From the NCBI GenBank assembly GCA_035532555.1, contig DATKQS010000012.1, forward strand, positions 36,458 through 100,457: 64,000 nt of DNA. Direction: 5' to 3'. Every line of letters starts with the position of its first letter. Positions within the stretch are counted from its first letter, which is position 1. The notes under the pieces were generated by a model that was given only the letters and a program-made list of their open reading frames with translations, made no database searches and was not told the origin of the DNA. The position numbers and the translations under genes were made by a program. Below are positions 52,514 through 62,857 of this stretch, piece after piece. This DNA comes from Thermoplasmata archaeon (lineage in GTDB: Archaea; Thermoplasmatota; Thermoplasmata; Lutacidiplasmatales; UBA184).

Positions 52514-53488
52514 CTACGGGGCTCGGGGTAAAAGGGGTTCGGAAGGGGCCGTGCTCGCGGCGGCATCGAGCGAGACTTCGGGAAGGTCCCGCATGCCCTC
52601 CCGGCTGGTACGCTCGAAGCCCCCCAGACCTCGCATCAGGCTCAGGACCCAAGGCCGCGTGAAGACGATCACGATCGGCACGACGGACGTGGCGGCGAGG
52701 ATCACGACGACCCAGAACCCCGAGACCCAGCTCGCGCTCGGCATCCCGAGAATCGTTGCGGTCGTGTTCGGGATGAGCACGACCGCCCCGATGAGCGCGA
52801 TCACGAGCGCGAGGTAGGCGATCCCGAGCATGCGGATATTGGAGGTGTTGGCGAGCGCGCTGATCTGGTTGGATATCCTTCCGAGCTCCACCGCCGATTC
52901 GGAGATCCGGTTCCCGTCCTGGCTGGTCCGCAGCAGAATGACGTCCCGGAGTACGCTCTGGATCTCCGTGCACAGCGCCTCCTGGCGCGCCGCCTCGCTA
53001 CGGATCTCCGGGAGGACCGGGCCGATCTCGGGGAACGCGGAGCCGAGCGACTCTCCGAGCTGGCTGACGAGCGAGACGAGTCGGATGACCCGACGCCGCG
53101 CTTCCGCCACCTCGCGGGAGGTCGCCTCCATCTCCGCGATCGGGATCGACGCCGCCGAGGTGGGCCACGAGGCGAGCCGCTCGTCCAGCCCCACGAGGTG
53201 TTCGGTGTAGTTGGCCCAAGCGTACTCGACGAGATCGACCAGGAGCGCCGTCGATCCGGAGAGCTGCGAAGTGGTCGAGCGCACGCTCCGCGGAACGGTG
53301 CCTCCGAGCGGCAGCACTTCGCTGCCGGCGAGCCATAGTCCCTGCCACTGGAGTGCCCCGCGCGGCCCGAAGATCCCGAGCGCGATCAGGGTCCCGTTCG
53401 GGCCTCGCGTGACGACCGTTCGAGGCACCCCCGGCCCACCGGGATGGATCGTGCGAAGGGCCTCCGCGACCGTCGTCACCGGGGCCAT
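52514..53488 (-). CDS. CorA-like two-helix membrane protein with altered pore motif
   Basis: 324 residues. A soluble N-terminal alpha/beta part (1-95), a long helical stretch (about 100-220, EATSREVAEARRRVIRLVSLVSQL and similar), then two membrane helices (ALVIALIGAVVLI and VVVILAATSVVPIVIV). The overall plan is that of CorA/MIT transporters, in which a GMN sequence ends the first helix; here the corresponding site reads NTTATILGMPS (GMP). Divalent-cation transport is therefore possible but not safe to assume. 16 bases after gyrB on the same strand. Confidence 0.72.
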   Translation of the reverse strand: MAPVTTVAEALRTIHPGGPGVPRTVVTRGPNGTLIALGIFGPRGALQWQGLWLAGSEVLPLGGTVPRSVRSTTSQLSGSTALLVDLVEYAWANYTEHLVGLDERLASWPTSAASIPIAEMEATSREVAEARRRVIRLVSLVSQLGESLGSAFPEIGPVLPEIRSEAARQEALCTEIQSVLRDVILLRTSQDGNRISESAVELGRISNQISALANTSNIRMLGIAYLALVIALIGAVVLIPNTTATILGMPSASWVSGFWVVVILAATSVVPIVIVFTRPWVLSLMRGLGGFERTSREGMRDLPEVSLDAAASTAPSEPLLPRAP

Positions 53489-53504
53489 CCGCCAGCGCCT
53501 CCTA

Positions 53505-55476
<1,972 letters not shown>

Positions 55477-55635
55477 CGTATGTCCTCGGCGGAAAATCGA
55501 CTCTCCGGACCCCCTCGGTCCGGCGCGTGTGGGAAGGCCGGCGAACCCTACCATCCGGGGACCTCCCGGGGCCCTTGCGGTCGGCAATCGCCGATGCCGA
55601 GTTCGCCATGATAAAGACCCAAATAGCCCCCGCTC

Positions 55636-56205
55636 GTGAGCGCCTCGATGGCCGATGTTGAGGAGGCCCCTCCACCGATGACCGCCCCCAAGGCGGCTGC
55701 GCCGGAGGCGAACGACGATTGGGCCACCCGCTACAAGTACCTCCTCGCCGATTTCGAGAACTATCGACGGCGGACCGAGCGCGAGCGGGAGACGATTGCG
55801 CGGCAGACCCGCGCGTCGGTGCTGCTCGATCTCATCCCGCTGTACGAGGCCGTCCAGGGTGCGGGCGTCGCGCTCGCGGTAGGTCACTCGGCCGATGACG
55901 TTCGGCGCGGACTCGACCTGCTCGATCGGGAGTGGCAACGCCTGATCCTGCGAGAAGGCGTCGAACCGGTCGCCCGGATCGGTGCTCCGTTCCGCGCTGA
56001 TGAGGCCGAGGCCGTGGCCGAAGCCCCTCCGACCGGAGACCAGACCGAAGGCACGGTCGTCGAGATCGTCCAGCAGGGGTACCGGTTTCCCGGGGGCCTG
56101 TTGCGACCTGCGAAGGTGGTCGTCGCCCGCGGCCCCCGCCAACCCGAGCCCGATCCGGCGGCCGCTGCACCCGAGTTGCCCGACTCCCCGGAGCGCGCCC
56201 CATGA
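55636..56205 (+). CDS. grpE: GrpE nucleotide-exchange factor for DnaK
   Basis: 189 residues from GTG (ATG 55648 possible). Helical dimer stalk DDWATRYKYLLADFENYRRRTERERE, then the beta-wing domain with EAVAEAPPTGDQTEGTVVEIVQQGYRFPGGLLRPAKVVVA, which is the GrpE C-terminal signature. A Pro/Ala tail follows. dnaK and dnaJ are not next to it; the gene instead leads an operon with hmgA and pdxT, joined by ATGA overlaps. TATA-like ATGATAAAG lies about 24 bases before the start. Confidence 0.94.
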   Translation: MSASMADVEEAPPPMTAPKAAAPEANDDWATRYKYLLADFENYRRRTERERETIARQTRASVLLDLIPLYEAVQGAGVALAVGHSADDVRRGLDLLDREWQRLILREGVEPVARIGAPFRADEAEAVAEAPPTGDQTEGTVVEIVQQGYRFPGGLLRPAKVVVARGPRQPEPDPAAAAPELPDSPERAP

Positions 56206-57509
56206 GCGAGCGGTCCTCGGAGATCTCCGGTCTGTATCGACGCACGATCGAAGAGCGGCGAGAGCTCGTTCGCGAGTGGGCCGGGCTGACGGAGGCCGAG
56301 GTTCGCTCGTACGAGTTCCCGCCCGGGATCGATCCCGCAACGATCGACCGGATGATCGAGAACGTGATCGGGGTGTTCCCGATCCCCCTCGGGGTGGCCA
56401 CGAACTTCCGCGTCAACGGTCGCGATCGCCTCATTCCGATGGCGATCGAAGAGCCGAGTGTGGTCGCAGCCGCATCGAACGCGGCGAAAGTCACGCGGGC
56501 CACGGGTGGTTTTTCGGCAAGCGCGACCGCTCCCGTGATGATCGGGCAGGTCCAGATCCTGGACGTCCCCGATCCGGCGGCGGCGCGGCTGCGGATCCTC
56601 GATGAGCGCGATCGCCTCCTCGAGGCTGCGAACGCGAAGGATCCCGTGCTCGTGAAGTTCGGCGGCGGCGCCCGCGACCTCGAGGTCCGCCTGCTGCAGA
56701 CTCCCCGAGGATCGATGTTGATCGTTCACCTGTTGGTGGACGCGCGCGATGCCGGCGGGATGAACGCGGTCAACACCATGTGCGAAGCGCTTGCGCCCGA
56801 GCTCGCGCGTCTCGCCGGGGGCCGCAGCGTGCTCCGCATCATCTCCAACCTCGCCGTTCACCGGCTCGCCCGCGCCCGAGCGACCTTCCGGGTCGACCTG
56901 CTCGCCACCGACCGGGCGACCGGCCCGGAGGTCGTCGAGGCGATCCTGGACGCGTACGCGCTCGCCGTCGCGGACCCCTACCGCTGCGCGACGCACAACA
57001 AGGGGATCATGAACGGTATCTCGAGCGTGGTCATCGCGACCGGCAACGACTACCGCGCGATCGAGAGCGGCGCGCACACCTACGCGGCGTGGTCCGCCGA
57101 GCCAGGCGCTGTCGTCCGGCCCTTGACCACCTACGAGAAGGACGCCGACGGCAATCTGGTCGGATCCATCGAGCTCCCCACGGCCCTCGGGCTCATTGGC
57201 GGCGCGACGGCGGTCCATCCGACGGCGAAGGCGAACGTCAAGCTCCTCGGTGTGAAGACCGCTCGGGAGCTCGCCGAGATCGTCGCCGCGGTCGGCCTCG
57301 CGCAGAACTTCGCGGCGCTCCGCGCCCTCGCGACCGAGGGGATCCAGCGGGGTCACATGGAGCTCCATGCCCGCAATCTGGCGACCAGCGCCGGCGCGCG
57401 CCCCGATGAGGTCGACCGCGTCGTCGCGCGCTTGGTTCAGGAACACGCCATCCGCTTCGATCGGGCGAAAGAGGTCATCGAGGAGCTGCGAGCATCGGGT
57501 CCCCGATGA
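56202..57509 (+). CDS. hmgA: Hydroxymethylglutaryl-CoA reductase, class II-like
   Basis: 435 residues, starting MSERSSEISGLYRRT. FPPGIDPATIDRMIENVIGVFPIPLGVATNF and PMAIEEPSVVAAASNAAK form the N-terminal domain; FGGGARDLEVR and DARDAGGMNAVNTMCE carry the nucleotide/catalytic region; ATHNKGIMNGISSVV holds the catalytic Lys, and the C-terminal RGHMELHARNLA the His. It makes mevalonate for archaeal isoprenoid lipids. The length and lack of membrane helices match the class found in Thermoplasma-like archaea and some bacteria. Coupled to grpE (ATGA) and pdxT (ATGA). Confidence 0.96.
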   Translation: MSERSSEISGLYRRTIEERRELVREWAGLTEAEVRSYEFPPGIDPATIDRMIENVIGVFPIPLGVATNFRVNGRDRLIPMAIEEPSVVAAASNAAKVTRATGGFSASATAPVMIGQVQILDVPDPAAARLRILDERDRLLEAANAKDPVLVKFGGGARDLEVRLLQTPRGSMLIVHLLVDARDAGGMNAVNTMCEALAPELARLAGGRSVLRIISNLAVHRLARARATFRVDLLATDRATGPEVVEAILDAYALAVADPYRCATHNKGIMNGISSVVIATGNDYRAIESGAHTYAAWSAEPGAVVRPLTTYEKDADGNLVGSIELPTALGLIGGATAVHPTAKANVKLLGVKTARELAEIVAAVGLAQNFAALRALATEGIQRGHMELHARNLATSAGARPDEVDRVVARLVQEHAIRFDRAKEVIEELRASGPR

Positions 57510-58102
57510 ACGTCGGGGTCCTCGCCCTGCAAGGGGATGTCCCCGAACACTTTCGCGCCTTGCGACGGATCGTTCCGGAGCGGCGCATCATTTGGGTGCG
57601 ACGCCCGGAGGACCTCGTTGGTCTCGACGCCCTCTTCCTTCCCGGAGGGGAGTCCACCACGATCGCCGACCTCCTCGCGAGGACGGGACTCTGGGGCCCG
57701 ATGAAAGAACGCATCGAAGGCGGCCTGGCGATCCTCGCGACGTGCGCCGGTCTCATCGTGCTCGCGCGCGACTTGGAGCCGAGCCCCGGCGGCCGTGACC
57801 CGCTCACCTTCGCGTTGCTCGACATCCGCGTCCGACGCAACGACTACGGGCGGCAGCGCGAATCGTTCGAAGGTTCGGTGCGGGTGGAGGCCCTCGAGGG
57901 ACCGCCGTTTCCGGGCGTGTTCATCCGGGCGCCGCGGATCCTATCGGTCGGGCCGGCGGCACGGGCGATCGCCTGGAGGGCCGAGGAGGTTGTCGGGGTG
58001 CGCCAGGGCTCGATCTGGGGGTTCACCTTCCACCCGGAGCTCACCAGCGACCTGCGTCTTCACCGCGCCTTCCTGAGGTCGGTCTCGCCGGGCTCTCCCT
58101 GA
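57506..58102 (+). CDS. pdxT: Pyridoxal 5'-phosphate synthase glutaminase PdxT
   Basis: 198 residues, starting MNVGVLALQGDVPEHFRALRR (first 20 shown in part). Class I glutaminase: LFLPGGESTT, nucleophile Cys in ILATCAGLIVLA near 79, and the His-Glu pair in GFTFHPELTSD. It gives ammonia to PdxS for vitamin B6 synthesis. pdxS is not in this window. Overlaps hmgA as ATGA. Confidence 0.95.
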   Translation: MNVGVLALQGDVPEHFRALRRIVPERRIIWVRRPEDLVGLDALFLPGGESTTIADLLARTGLWGPMKERIEGGLAILATCAGLIVLARDLEPSPGGRDPLTFALLDIRVRRNDYGRQRESFEGSVRVEALEGPPFPGVFIRAPRILSVGPAARAIAWRAEEVVGVRQGSIWGFTFHPELTSDLRLHRAFLRSVSPGSP

Positions 58103-58308
58103 ACGCCGCTTCTATCGGAACGGAAAGGCGAGGTACCGCACGATCGGGAGGAGCGCGACGCCCTAGCGCACCGGGGCCGATGCATTCCTCCACCGACGAC
58201 GAAGATGAGCACGGGCGCGAGCGGCCCGGCCGATATGGCTCCAGGGGCGCCGGCCTCCGCTGGTCGAGCCGCGGGTCCCGAACCGGGCGGACACGGTCTC
58301 GCGGTCGC

Positions 58309-59340
58309 TCAGTGGTAGGTATCGAACCGGTACGGGTCGAGGGGCAGTTCGCCAATCGCCATGAGAAACTCTGGCGGGGTGAGCAGGGGCTTCGGGTAGA
58401 GCGCGCTATCGTCGAGCGCAATCCGAGGACATGCCGTGTTCACGTACGCCTCGACGTTGCGTCCCTCCAGATCCCGGGGATCGATGCGGGCGAAGGATAG
58501 GATCTCGGCCTGGCGCCCGCGCGAACGCGCGCGCTCCTGGAGCGCGAGGGCGGTCGCCGTTCGGTTCTGTCCGGCAAAGGTGGAGACGAGGATGCCCCAG
58601 CGGTCGACGTTGCGCACGGAGGCGACCAAGAGCTGACGGCGCCGCACGAGCGCCCCGCGATCGATGGGGCTCTCGATCGTGTTCTGCAACGGATCGAGCG
58701 ACCAGACGGGTCGGTCGACCGCGAACGCGAGGCCGATCGGATGGAACCGGCCGGTCCCGAGGAACAGGAAGGCGTCGACCTCCGCCGCGGTGGCCTCGGC
58801 GCCCGTGTAGTTGCACCCGAGCGCCTGGGCGGCGTACGCCAGTCGACGATCTCCCTGCCCCACACGGACCACGTACCCTCGCGCGGTGAGCGCCTCCGAG
58901 AGCGGCTCCACGAGATCGAGGTGCTGCACAGAGGCCACGATGCCGAGCCGCCGGGGGATCCCGGCCGCCTCGAGCGTCCGGACTAGCCGTTCGGGGTCTC
59001 CTGCGGGCTCCCGCATCTCGACGAAGTAGGTGGGCATGGGAAGCGCGACGTTCGGGATCGGAGCGTGCCCGAGCACGACGGAGACGTCCGCGTTCGGCAC
59101 CTCATCTCGGGACGGAACGTCACATGCACCGAAGCAGGCCCGACCCGCGAGCACCACCGGGATCCCGGTCTCCTCCCGGATCTTCTCGGCAAGATCGGCC
59201 GCGTTGCGCACGAGGCCCGCCGGCACCTGCAGGGCGATGCGGCGGGGACGATCCTCGCGGAGCGCGTCGAAGAGCCCGGGGCCGAGCGTAGGGAACCGGC
59301 GCACGCGTGTGGAGGCGTTCGGTGGCGCCTCGGCCGTCAT
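58309..59340 (-). CDS. dph2: 2-(3-amino-3-carboxypropyl)histidine synthase (Dph2)
   Basis: 343 residues. The three conserved Cys that bind the radical-SAM-like [4Fe-4S] are visible: ACFGACDVP near 70, ALGCNYTGAEAT near 175 and NTACPRIALDD near 303. RIALQVPAGL near the start and GRFHPIGLA are also typical. It adds the aminocarboxypropyl group from SAM to a histidine of EF-2, the first step to diphthamide. Its ATG overlaps the Nudix gene stop (ATGA), and further upstream genes NAC and CBS/HPF are all translation-related. Confidence 0.95.
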   Translation of the reverse strand: MTAEAPPNASTRVRRFPTLGPGLFDALREDRPRRIALQVPAGLVRNAADLAEKIREETGIPVVLAGRACFGACDVPSRDEVPNADVSVVLGHAPIPNVALPMPTYFVEMREPAGDPERLVRTLEAAGIPRRLGIVASVQHLDLVEPLSEALTARGYVVRVGQGDRRLAYAAQALGCNYTGAEATAAEVDAFLFLGTGRFHPIGLAFAVDRPVWSLDPLQNTIESPIDRGALVRRRQLLVASVRNVDRWGILVSTFAGQNRTATALALQERARSRGRQAEILSFARIDPRDLEGRNVEAYVNTACPRIALDDSALYPKPLLTPPEFLMAIGELPLDPYRFDTYH

Positions 59341-59768
59341 GGTCCCACCCGCTCGAGAAGGCGGCCCACGGCGGCCCGATTGTCCGCGTAGTGCAGGCGC
59401 TCCACGGCCTCTTCCGGGGTCACCCAAGCATACAGGTCGTGTTCCTCGCTCAAGCGAGGGGTCCATGCCGGGTCGACCTCGACCCCGAAGGCGTGGAGCC
59501 TCCACGTCCCTCCCTCCGGGCCTTCGAACGTCACATGCCAATCCAGAGCGAACAGGCGTTTGGGGGTCTCGAGCCCCGTCTCCTCCCGCAGCTCGCGGCG
59601 GATCGTCGCTTCCCAATCGGAGTCGGCCGCGTCGACCTTGCCGCTGATCGGCACCCAGATCGATTCGCGCGCGGGCGGACGCCGCAGGATCATGACGCGC
59701 ATGGGCAGACGGGAAAAGAGGTACCCCTCGACGCACTCCTGCTGGATCGAACCGCTCGGCGTCGTCAC
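59337..59768 (-). CDS. Nudix hydrolase
   Basis: 143 residues from GTG overlapping the NAC stop (GTGA). The Nudix box is clear: GKVDAADSDWEATIRRELREETG (about 42-64, quoted in part), with RELREETG giving the metal-binding Glu residues. It hydrolyses a nucleoside diphosphate linked to another group; no specific substrate can be read. Coupled between nac and dph2. Confidence 0.92.
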   Translation of the reverse strand: MTTPSGSIQQECVEGYLFSRLPMRVMILRRPPARESIWVPISGKVDAADSDWEATIRRELREETGLETPKRLFALDWHVTFEGPEGGTWRLHAFGVEVDPAWTPRLSEEHDLYAWVTPEEAVERLHYADNRAAVGRLLERVGP

Positions 59769-60157
59769 CCGCTCCCCCGGCGCGCGAGGAGGGCCAGGAT
59801 CGCTTCGGCGGGCTGGCCGTGGGCCCGGAACAACGCTTCGGCTGCCTCCTCCCGCGAGACCCCCGCTTGCTCCATGACGAGTTGGACGTCCTCCTCCGGA
59901 GGGCCGACGGCCGGCACCGCGGCCGCTCCCGTCGAGGACGCCGTTCCTCGGGGCCGAATCTCGGGGTGGCCTGCGACCTGGTAGGTCCGGACCCCCTTCA
60001 CCGTCAGGACGGTGACCTCGGGGGCTCGGAAGACGTGCTCCTTGGTCTTCGTCCGCACGACGACCTCCTCGACCCCGTCGATGGTCTCGGTGGTCATGCC
60101 GAGGCGGCGCATCATGGCCTGCATATCGCGTTCGCTGCGGGGTCCGCCGGGCATCAT
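59765..60157 (-). CDS. nac: Nascent polypeptide-associated complex protein (archaeal NAC)
   Basis: About 130 residues starting MMPGGPRSERDMQAMMRRLGM. NAC dimer domain: TETIDGVEEVVVRTKTKEHVF, APEVTVLTVKGVRTYQVAG; a linker; and a C-terminal UBA domain DVQLVMEQAGVSREEAAEALF. NAC binds nascent chains at the ribosome exit. Its stop overlaps the Nudix start and its start follows the CBS/HPF gene by 4 bases. Confidence 0.94.
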   Translation of the reverse strand: MMPGGPRSERDMQAMMRRLGMTTETIDGVEEVVVRTKTKEHVFRAPEVTVLTVKGVRTYQVAGHPEIRPRGTASSTGAAAVPAVGPPEEDVQLVMEQAGVSREEAAEALFRAHGQPAEAILALLARRGSG

Positions 60158-60161
60158 CGAG

Positions 60162-61391
60162 TCAATCCTCTCGGTCGCTGGTGGCCCGACGGATGCGGGC
60201 CTCGAGCTCGGGCGTAGCCGGTTCCGAGTCCGCCGGCATGCCACGCCGTTGCGTGCGCCGTTGGCGACGTTGCGACTCCCGCGTGCGCTGGACCTGCTCC
60301 GTGAGCTCGTCCATGAGGGCCGCGATCCCGGCCAGGAAGTTCCAGCCGGTGTGGGAGGCGTAGAAGATTCCGCGGTCGGTGTGCAATCGCGCCTCGACGG
60401 TCGCGTCGGCCGTGCGGTGCGTGGCGTGGGGCTCGAAGTGCAGGCTCAATAGGGACGGCTTGACGTGGCGGGAGATTCGGCGGAGCCCCGCGGCGACCAA
60501 CCGGTCGATCTCGGTCAGCGTGGTGGGGTCGCTCGAACCGCGCAAGCCCGTGATCTGGACGTAGACGTCCCCCAGCCGGTCGCCCTGCGCGCTCGCGCTG
60601 CCGACGGCGAGCCCGAGGAGGTCGGTCTGAGCCACGACCGCGGTCGGTCCGGTTGGGTCGACGACGAAGACGCTCGATACGTTCTCCCGGGTCATCCGCC
60701 GCGCGGCCTCGACAGCGGAGGTCCCCGCGGGGACCGTGACGGCCGGACTGTGCATGATCGTTCCGATCTCGACGTCGTAGACCGAGCCGCCTTTCTCGGC
60801 GTCGCGCTTTCCTCCGACCGTCGGGCGCCATAGGACGCGCGCGAGATCGGAGACGCCGACGGCTCCGACAAGGTGACCCTTCCGGTCGAGCACGGGGAGC
60901 GGATGCTCTTCGAGGAGGCGGATCTGGGCGAGGAGTTGGCGGATCGGGTCGCTCTCGTGGAAGGGGTGCCCGATCGAGCGGGAGATCTCGTCGACCCGAT
61001 GATCGGGGATCTGGCGAAGGTCGGGAAACGCGCGGACGAGGTTCGTCCGGCTGACGACACCTAAGAGCTCTCCGCGGCGGCCGACGACGGGGGCCGCCCG
61101 CAGGCCCGTGGCGAGGAGCTGCTCGGCGAGTTCGGGATAGGGCGTGGCAGGGGTGACGAGCGGCGGGATCAGCAGGAGATGTTCGACCTTCGTCGAGAAG
61201 GAGAGGTTGGCGCGTCGAGCGATCGACTCGAACGTGATCATCCCGATCAGCTTCGACCCTCGAAGCACGGGCATTTCGTGGAAGGCTCCGGTGCTCATCT
61301 TGCCTAGGGCGTGGGAGAGGAGTGCGTCGTGGGCGACGGTCACGGGGTCCTTCGCCATGAGCGTCCCGGCGGTGGGCCATGCAGCGGACAT
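60162..61391 (-). CDS. Four-CBS protein with C-terminal HPF-like domain (putative ribosome hibernation factor)
   Basis: 409 residues. Four CBS motifs fill about 1-270 (LMAKDPVTV, LLLIPPLVTPA, SIGHPFHES, IMHSPAVTVPAGTS with paired G-V-V/V-F-V-V-D repeats), so two Bateman modules that may bind adenyl nucleotides. The last 130 residues read as the HPF/RaiA fold: strand DVYVQITGL, helix DPTTLTEIDRLVAAGLRRI, strands LLSLHFEP and ADATVEARL...GIFYAS, helix NFLAGIAALMDEL. A basic tail (RQRRTQRRG) could bind rRNA. CBS-containing ribosome hibernation factors are known in archaea. Upstream of nac by 4 bases. Confidence 0.85.
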   Translation of the reverse strand: MSAAWPTAGTLMAKDPVTVAHDALLSHALGKMSTGAFHEMPVLRGSKLIGMITFESIARRANLSFSTKVEHLLLIPPLVTPATPYPELAEQLLATGLRAAPVVGRRGELLGVVSRTNLVRAFPDLRQIPDHRVDEISRSIGHPFHESDPIRQLLAQIRLLEEHPLPVLDRKGHLVGAVGVSDLARVLWRPTVGGKRDAEKGGSVYDVEIGTIMHSPAVTVPAGTSAVEAARRMTRENVSSVFVVDPTGPTAVVAQTDLLGLAVGSASAQGDRLGDVYVQITGLRGSSDPTTLTEIDRLVAAGLRRISRHVKPSLLSLHFEPHATHRTADATVEARLHTDRGIFYASHTGWNFLAGIAALMDELTEQVQRTRESQRRQRRTQRRGMPADSEPATPELEARIRRATSDRED

Positions 61392-61456
61392 CGACGCCTC
61401 AACTGCAGGCGATGGTCATATGGCTGGCGGGAGGGGCCGGGGTTTGTGGGTGGCCT

Positions 61457-61966
61457 TCAACCGACGTCCCGAGCCATCTGGTAGCCGTTCTCGCCGTCGG
61501 AATAGTAGCCGCGCAGCAGATCGACCACTGAGAATCGGAATCGGGCGTAGAACCGGATCGCGGTCGCATTGCTGACCCGCACCTCGAGGGTGACCCGCCG
61601 CAGCTGCTTCTCTCGGCAGTGCACGAGGAACTCGTTCATGAGGAGTGTTCCCAGGCCCCGGCCCCGGTGATCGCGATCGACCGCGAACATCAGGACGCGT
61701 CCTTCGCCTTCCACCTGGTGGACCCCGAGCAGGAAGGCGATGGGGACATCGCTCGGATCGGTGGCGACGAGGAATCCTTCGGGCCAGTTCGCGCTCAGCG
61801 ACGGGTAGAGCGCCGGGTCGTAGTGTTCGCGGAGCGCGTCCGCCACGATCGGAGTGATGTACGGCACATCGCTCACTCGGAACCCACGCAGGGTCGCAGA
61901 GGATCGCGGGGTGCCGTCGCCGGTCCGTTCGCGTGTCGCGGAGGCGGGCTCAGCGATACATCTCAC
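61457..61966 (-). CDS. GNAT acetyltransferase (RimI-like)
   Basis: 169 residues from GTG overlapping the PAC2 gene by 17 bases. Acetyl-CoA loop in VLMFAVDRDHRGRGLGTLLMNEFL (the R/Q-x-x-G-x-G/A motif HRGRGLG near 95), plus NATAIRFYARFRFSVVDLLRGYYSDGENGYQMARD, which matches the RimI/Naa10 lineage that acetylates protein N-termini. Substrate not known. Confidence 0.9.
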   Translation of the reverse strand: MRCIAEPASATRERTGDGTPRSSATLRGFRVSDVPYITPIVADALREHYDPALYPSLSANWPEGFLVATDPSDVPIAFLLGVHQVEGEGRVLMFAVDRDHRGRGLGTLLMNEFLVHCREKQLRRVTLEVRVSNATAIRFYARFRFSVVDLLRGYYSDGENGYQMARDVG

Positions 61967-62759
61967 CCGGCCCGACGGTCTCCCCTGCTCGGGGGGTCTG
62001 GGATGCCGTCTGCTGTTCGTCGAGATGGTGACGGACTTCCGCCTCGATCTCCTTCGCCTTCTGCCGGAGCGGGCGGGTGTTCAACACCATGAGCGGGACG
62101 AGGGGGTTGACCGCCTCGATCACCTTGGCCGCCGCGCGGGCATCCGGATAATCCTTGTGTGCCTGCGCGATCACGCACAGCACCGGCAAGGGCCGGCCGA
62201 GCGCGTTCAGGAGGAGCCCGCCCGCGAACCCGGTCACGACTCCGCTCGCCGTGGTGAAATGGTACTTGCTGAGGAGCGGCGCTGCGGCCCGGTTGGCCAT
62301 CGCGACGACCCGGGCGTCGCCCTTGTCGTCCTTGTCGATCGGCTGGCCCTCGACCGCGATCACGAGCTCGATCCCCTTCGCTTCGGACCAGTCCAAGAGC
62401 GCGCGGCCGAGGCGCGAGAGCAGCCCGGCCGGGGGTTGGATGTCGGAGATCGCGACCACGAGCTGCTGGCAAGAGCGATCGGGGCCGCAGACGAGCTTAC
62501 TCGCGTAGAACCGGATCGGGGCGTTCACAACCCCCTCGTCCATGACCACGGTGGGTGGGAACTCTTCGCCGACCATGTAGGCAACCTGGGTCATGTCGAG
62601 GGTATGGACAAGATACGAGGCGGCCACGGAGCCGACCAAGCCGTGCGTGGGGAACCCCACGACCATCATCGCCCCCCGCAGCGAGTCGCCGCGCGTATCG
62701 ACCACCTCGAGATCCACGTTTGCCTCCCTCGAATGGCTGGGCGCGTTCGACCGACTCAT
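61950..62759 (-). CDS. PAC2 family protein (proteasome-assembly-chaperone-like)
   Basis: 269 residues from ATG. AMMVVGFPTHGLVGSVAASYLVHTLDM, then YMVGEEFPPTVVMDEGVVNAPIRFYAS, ISDIQPPAGL, KYHFTTASGVVTGFAGGLLLNALG and NTRPL are the PAC2 block. Archaeal members are thought to help 20S proteasome assembly. First gene of the coupled PAC2-GNAT pair, with PAN and Cdc48 elsewhere in this window. Confidence 0.9.
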   Translation of the reverse strand: MSRSNAPSHSREANVDLEVVDTRGDSLRGAMMVVGFPTHGLVGSVAASYLVHTLDMTQVAYMVGEEFPPTVVMDEGVVNAPIRFYASKLVCGPDRSCQQLVVAISDIQPPAGLLSRLGRALLDWSEAKGIELVIAVEGQPIDKDDKGDARVVAMANRAAAPLLSKYHFTTASGVVTGFAGGLLLNALGRPLPVLCVIAQAHKDYPDARAAAKVIEAVNPLVPLMVLNTRPLRQKAKEIEAEVRHHLDEQQTASQTPRAGETVGPGEMYR

Positions 62760-62857
62760 GAGAGACGACCGCGCTTATGCGGTTTCGCTCCCCACCGAGA
62801 GACCCCGGGCCCCAGTGGTGTGAAGAAATCGGTGGATGACGCCCCTGGCGTGAACCG

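Noticed and set aside
58103..58308. Possible small gene or guide RNA between pdxT and dph2
   Set aside because: Open frames there run into dph2 as shadows; no clear C/D or H/ACA motif or tRNA was visible.
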